Positions 61,601 to 64,000 of a stretch of 64,000 nt of DNA are shown here, one piece after another. The position numbers and the translations under genes are program-made. Numbering within the stretch: position 1 is the first letter of the stretch; every line of letters begins with the position of its first letter. This DNA is from Trebouxia sp. TZW2008. Taxonomy: Eukaryota > Chlorophyta > Trebouxiophyceae > Trebouxiales > Trebouxiaceae. A model generated the notes under the pieces. It saw only the letters and a program-made list of their open reading frames with translations. It had not been told where the DNA came from and did no database searches. The stretch is from NCBI GenBank assembly GCA_002118135.1, contig BDIU01000130.1, forward strand, positions 1 through 64,000, in the 5' to 3' direction.

Positions 61601-64000
61601 CGGCAGCAGGCGGGCAGGCAGACAGTGCGCAGCTGCAGCCGCTTGCTGTCAGACATGGGCCCTGGCACCTTCTTTGGCAGTGGCAGTCTTCTCAACGGAG
61701 AGGGAGACCTGCAGGTGTGCTTTCACACACCTGTGCTGTCACATCAAGTGGTGTATCCTGATTGTGCTGTCCTATCAAGTGGTGTATCCTGATTGTTTCT
61801 GCACTTTTGCCATTATGCTCCAGTACGTACCTAGCTGGGCCTGCTGAGCCTGCCTAGCATACGTCTTGAATGATTGCATGAACAAACATGCTGCCACTTA
61901 TGCAATGCAACAGCTTGCAGGCCAAGCTTCACAGACATCTGACAAGGTTCAGTGACAGGCCAAGCATTGTTGGCTGTTTTTGCAAACATCCGTATCCTTG
62001 TTGAGCCTGCAGTACAGGGTCTCACACCCCCCGCTCAGCCCTGAGGGCATGACCCCAAATCCCCTTTGGCTGTGCATGGGCCGCCCCCATGTTTTGCTCT
62101 AATTTCATTTTCTGACGGGAGCAAAGAAACTTTGCCAACATAAAGGCCAGCCCCCAATTTTTCAGAGGCCCTGTAAAACCCTGCTGCAGTAGGGGCAAGG
62201 CTGGCCTAACAATGATCAGGGCTATGCAGCAGATTTGTGTGACCTGTGAATGTCTGACAACAAGTTCACGTGATGTGCAGGCGGCCCTAGCAAGCTGTGC
62301 TATCACGCCAATCACTCTGCTGGTCATCAGCCTGGCCGACTTCAGCAAGCATGCCACTCCAGAGGTGCTGCGTGTCATGCGGGATGAGGTGTGTTACCCC
62401 ACAAAGCTTGATGCTGCACAATGTCTCTGTGTTGCACATTGATCATAGCCATGACTGCCTGCCATGTTGTTGAGCTCGAGGCAGTTCAGGTTAGGAGCAT
62501 TGTTGATGGTTGTGAAGTGTTGATGCAGAGGCAGCATATTGTTCAGTTGACAGTAGAACAGTTGTTGTTTGAGCTTTGAGCACAGTGCATCATGTCTGCT
62601 GGGCAGGGTCATGCATGAAGCTGAAGTTGGTGTTTGTCTATCACAGCATTTATCAGTATGGCCTGGTCTACCCTGCAGCAAGACTTGCAGTTGCTATGCT
62701 AGAAGTCCTAGGCTGCTTCCTTGGATTATTGCAAGGCCTGCTTGAGCATCCCATGATTCTTGAGATGCACATCAGGATATCCATGCAACTGTCATCTTGC
62801 GAGCAGACAAAGCTTCTGCAATAGATTCGCACGTTGCAGATACCAATCCTGAACAGCTGTTCCCACATTGTGGAACAGCTTTAGAGCACGCCATAGCACA
62901 GTGACCTCATGTCAAGAGACTCAGGTCGTGGTGTTGCGCAGGTCTGCTTCAGGCTGACATACTATCAGGGCAGAGCAGGGATGGTGGGCATCGATGCAGT
63001 GGTAGGCCACAGCTCTGCCTCCCTTGGCCCCTCCGAGAAAACAGCCAAGAAAGCAAAGGTCAAACCAGCCAAGCGGAAGGCTGCTACACAGAAGTCTGTT
63101 GCAGGTCAACTTTGTCACCTGCCCTGCTGGCCACCAATTATTTGCTAGAAGCTGTCGAGAACTGCATGACAACAATGCTGCTTGCTGTTGATCTGACTGC
63201 TGCGTTATATTTGCTGTTTCTTTGACAACAACTTGTGTGCAGCAGTGACAAGTGGTCCCTGTTTGATAGACCCTGTCTTTTTTCAAACCTAATCTGGCAT
63301 GAGAACAGCTGCATTTGTGACAGACAGCAGCTACGTTTGCTAAAATGCCTGAGCAATACGTCATTATGGCGTGAGATCAGCGTGCATATGAGCTATTTCT
63401 GGTCACGACCCATGTTGTTGACAGCGGGTGTTGCAGGTGACAGCACACAAGAAGGTGAAGTGACTAGCAGGGAGGCTATCATCAAACACTACCAGGGAGT
63501 GCAGCAAAGCAACGCAGTGCTGCAGCCATGCAATGCCACTAGCAAAGACCGCCGTACAGATGCTGGTGAGAGATACTACAGCAGTGGCACCCCTGCTGAA
63601 CGCTACTGGAACAACATGGGTCCAGAGAATAACAAGAGGCAAAACATCAGCAGCCTCTTGCAGACAATCTTCCCTGACGGGTTGGCGCCTTTAGCAAACA
63701 AGGTAGCCAAGATTGAGCGTAAGGAGCAAGCCAGAGCAGCCAAGGCGGCAGCTAGGCAGGCAGCAGCCACTGCAGCTCTTAGTCAGCCAGAGGCTGAGTC
63801 AGGGGCTGAGTCAGCGTGCAGCCCTGCAGACTATGTGACTGATCACGTGACTGGCATTGTCACCAGCAAGAGCAGCGTCGCACTGTCTACCAAAGCAGGA
63901 GACAGGAGTAGAGGTGCTGCAGCACCCAAGACTCCAGCGAGCAGGGATCATGCTGGGTTGATACAGCAAAGAACAAGCAGATCACCTGTGCCTGCAACTG
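55654..64000 (+). CDS. Protein with two cyclic-nucleotide-binding-like domains (3' end beyond window)
   Basis: Exons: 55654-55767, 55904-56067, 56808-56994, 58274-58446, 58881-59080, 59636-59789, 60124-60262, 61021-61200, 61562-61714, 62281-62388, 62942-63104 and 63437 to past 64000, all phases consistent; over 765 residues. The first about 210 residues are basic and helical. Domain 1 (exons 5-7): FLNPFLAKLPDEAREGLC, IYKQGEEVPCFFLILSG, QCLGERAILEGEP. Domain 2 (exons 8-10): VEYPEGAEF, VYFVKAGHLQL, GPGTFFGSGSLLNGEGD, LLVISLADFSKH. The phosphate-binding cassette of domain 1 reads GERAILEGEPAAES, with Ala where ligand-binding proteins have Arg, and domain 2 lacks the motif, so nucleotide binding is doubtful. 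A Lys/Ala tail follows. Introns 2 and 6 appear to start with GC (AAG|GCAAGC and AAGAG|GCATGG). Flagellar proteins with tandem domains of this type exist, but the role here is unknown. Confidence 0.85.
56576..56807 (+). repeat. Two acceptor-side copies of exon 3 of the CNBD gene
   Basis: Exon 3 starts at 56808 with a 'gctgcag|atggagtgcagcaac' junction. The same junction and exon start recur at 56576 (AATGVVMAHEMARHVRYNTR, open) and 56715 (AATKVVMAHEVARHVR). Both read in the same frame as the real exon. Confidence 0.93.
57036..57510 (+). repeat. Four donor-side copies of exon 3 of the CNBD gene, mini-exon-like
   Basis: The final 57 bases of exon 3 (RLHSDAPAAPAPVKLADDQ, 19 codons) follow an internal 'ttgttgcag' acceptor-like site. 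This block recurs at about 57065, 57193, 57310 and 57465. The 57193 copy keeps acceptor, 19 open codons (RLHSDVPTAPAPVSPADGQ) and donor CAG|GTAAGG. The 57065 copy lost GT. The 57310 copy could use GTCAGC after 25 codons. The last is truncated. Confidence 0.92.
57931..58273 (+). repeat. Two acceptor-side copies of exon 4 of the CNBD gene
   Basis: 'gctacag|gagtttgaggtgcctgc' occurs at 57931, 58109 and 58274 (real exon). The first copy reads EFEVPAWLRTSELSGPFPMT and stays open past AHKEGQ. The second hits TGA after IFPF. Spacings are 178 and 165 bp. Confidence 0.95.
58770..58830 (+). repeat. Partial copy of CNBD exon 5 start
   Basis: 'tgtgcag|cggatgagctgtcagtcaatctcatgtt' upstream of exon 5 resembles 'gtggatgagctgtcagtcatcctcatgtt' inside it (58912-58940). 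It carries an acceptor-like AG but only about 35 bases of exon similarity. Confidence 0.7.
59270..59337. repeat. (CAGG)n/(CAGA)n tetranucleotide repeat in CNBD intron 5
   Basis: The run 'gacaggcaggcaggcaggcagacagacagacagac' is a compound microsatellite between exons 5 and 6. A related imperfect minisatellite built on 'aaggacttgcctgcctt' lies at 60355-60465 in intron 7. Confidence 0.9.
61325..61440 (+). repeat. Donor-side copies of CNBD exon 8
   Basis: The exon 8 end TMAATGPLSK|GTGACT (donor after 61200) recurs as IMAATGHLVR|GTGACT ending near 61360, with the following intron bases also similar. A weaker fragment (NMAALGG) is near 61420. Confidence 0.82.

Overview
The window looks like nuclear DNA of a green alga. 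I would guess Chlorophyta, possibly a trebouxiophyte-type lineage, but the sequence alone does not fix the species. The reasons are a nuclear LHCII-type chlorophyll a/b-binding protein with a WYGPDR motif, a plastid-type (alpha) pyruvate kinase with a transit-peptide-like N-terminus, GC near 50%, many short exons with GT-AG introns (plus two GC-AG candidates), and a TGTAA signal in the 3' region of the LHC gene. None of the genes is bacterial or organelle-encoded. Exon models were built by hand. Wherever I give exon coordinates, donor and acceptor positions and codon phase were matched from exon to exon unless an exception is stated.

Layout. 1-5200: a (TG)n run, weak or unresolved sequence, and a broken tyrosine-recombinase-like mobile-element fragment (minus, 2019-2728). 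5212-6989: Ser/Gln/Arg-rich protein (minus). 7339-7411: tRNA-Lys(CUU) (minus). 7542-14479: nine-exon coiled-coil protein (minus). It shares a 344-bp divergent promoter with the LHCII gene (plus, 14824-18265). 19115-25342: plastid pyruvate kinase, ten exons (minus), convergent with LHCII. About 26055-29229: Crinkler-type PD-(D/E)xK nuclease plus protein-kinase-like gene (plus) with a damaged N-terminal part. 30383-35615: a PARP with SUMO-interaction-like motifs and a UBA-like segment (minus). 36379-37024: EAPP-family zinc-binding protein (plus), divergent from PARP. 37960-39788: small Cys/His cluster protein (plus). 40194-42804: Ala-rich repeat protein with a C-terminal hydrophobic anchor (minus). 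43877-53400: ARID / AT-hook / SANT chromatin protein (minus). 53896-54760: unresolved minus-strand coding signal. 55654-64000+: double cyclic-nucleotide-binding-domain protein (plus), running off the window.

The most striking feature is not a gene. In at least six genes, introns contain extra partial copies of the neighbouring exon ends with the adjoining intron sequence and splice site. Copies of an exon's 3' end (donor side) always lie downstream of the full exon. Copies of an exon's 5' end (acceptor side) always lie upstream of the full exon. The real exons are therefore the outermost copies, and the introns look as if they grew by repeated local duplication across splice junctions. Some copies keep usable splice sites and reading frame, notably the 19-codon mini-exon series near 57 kb; others carry stops or frameshifts.

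Functionally the genes are mostly housekeeping or chromatin related (photosynthetic antenna, plastid glycolysis, ADP-ribosylation, chromatin binding) plus several unrecognised algal proteins. I see no operon-like or metabolic cluster.
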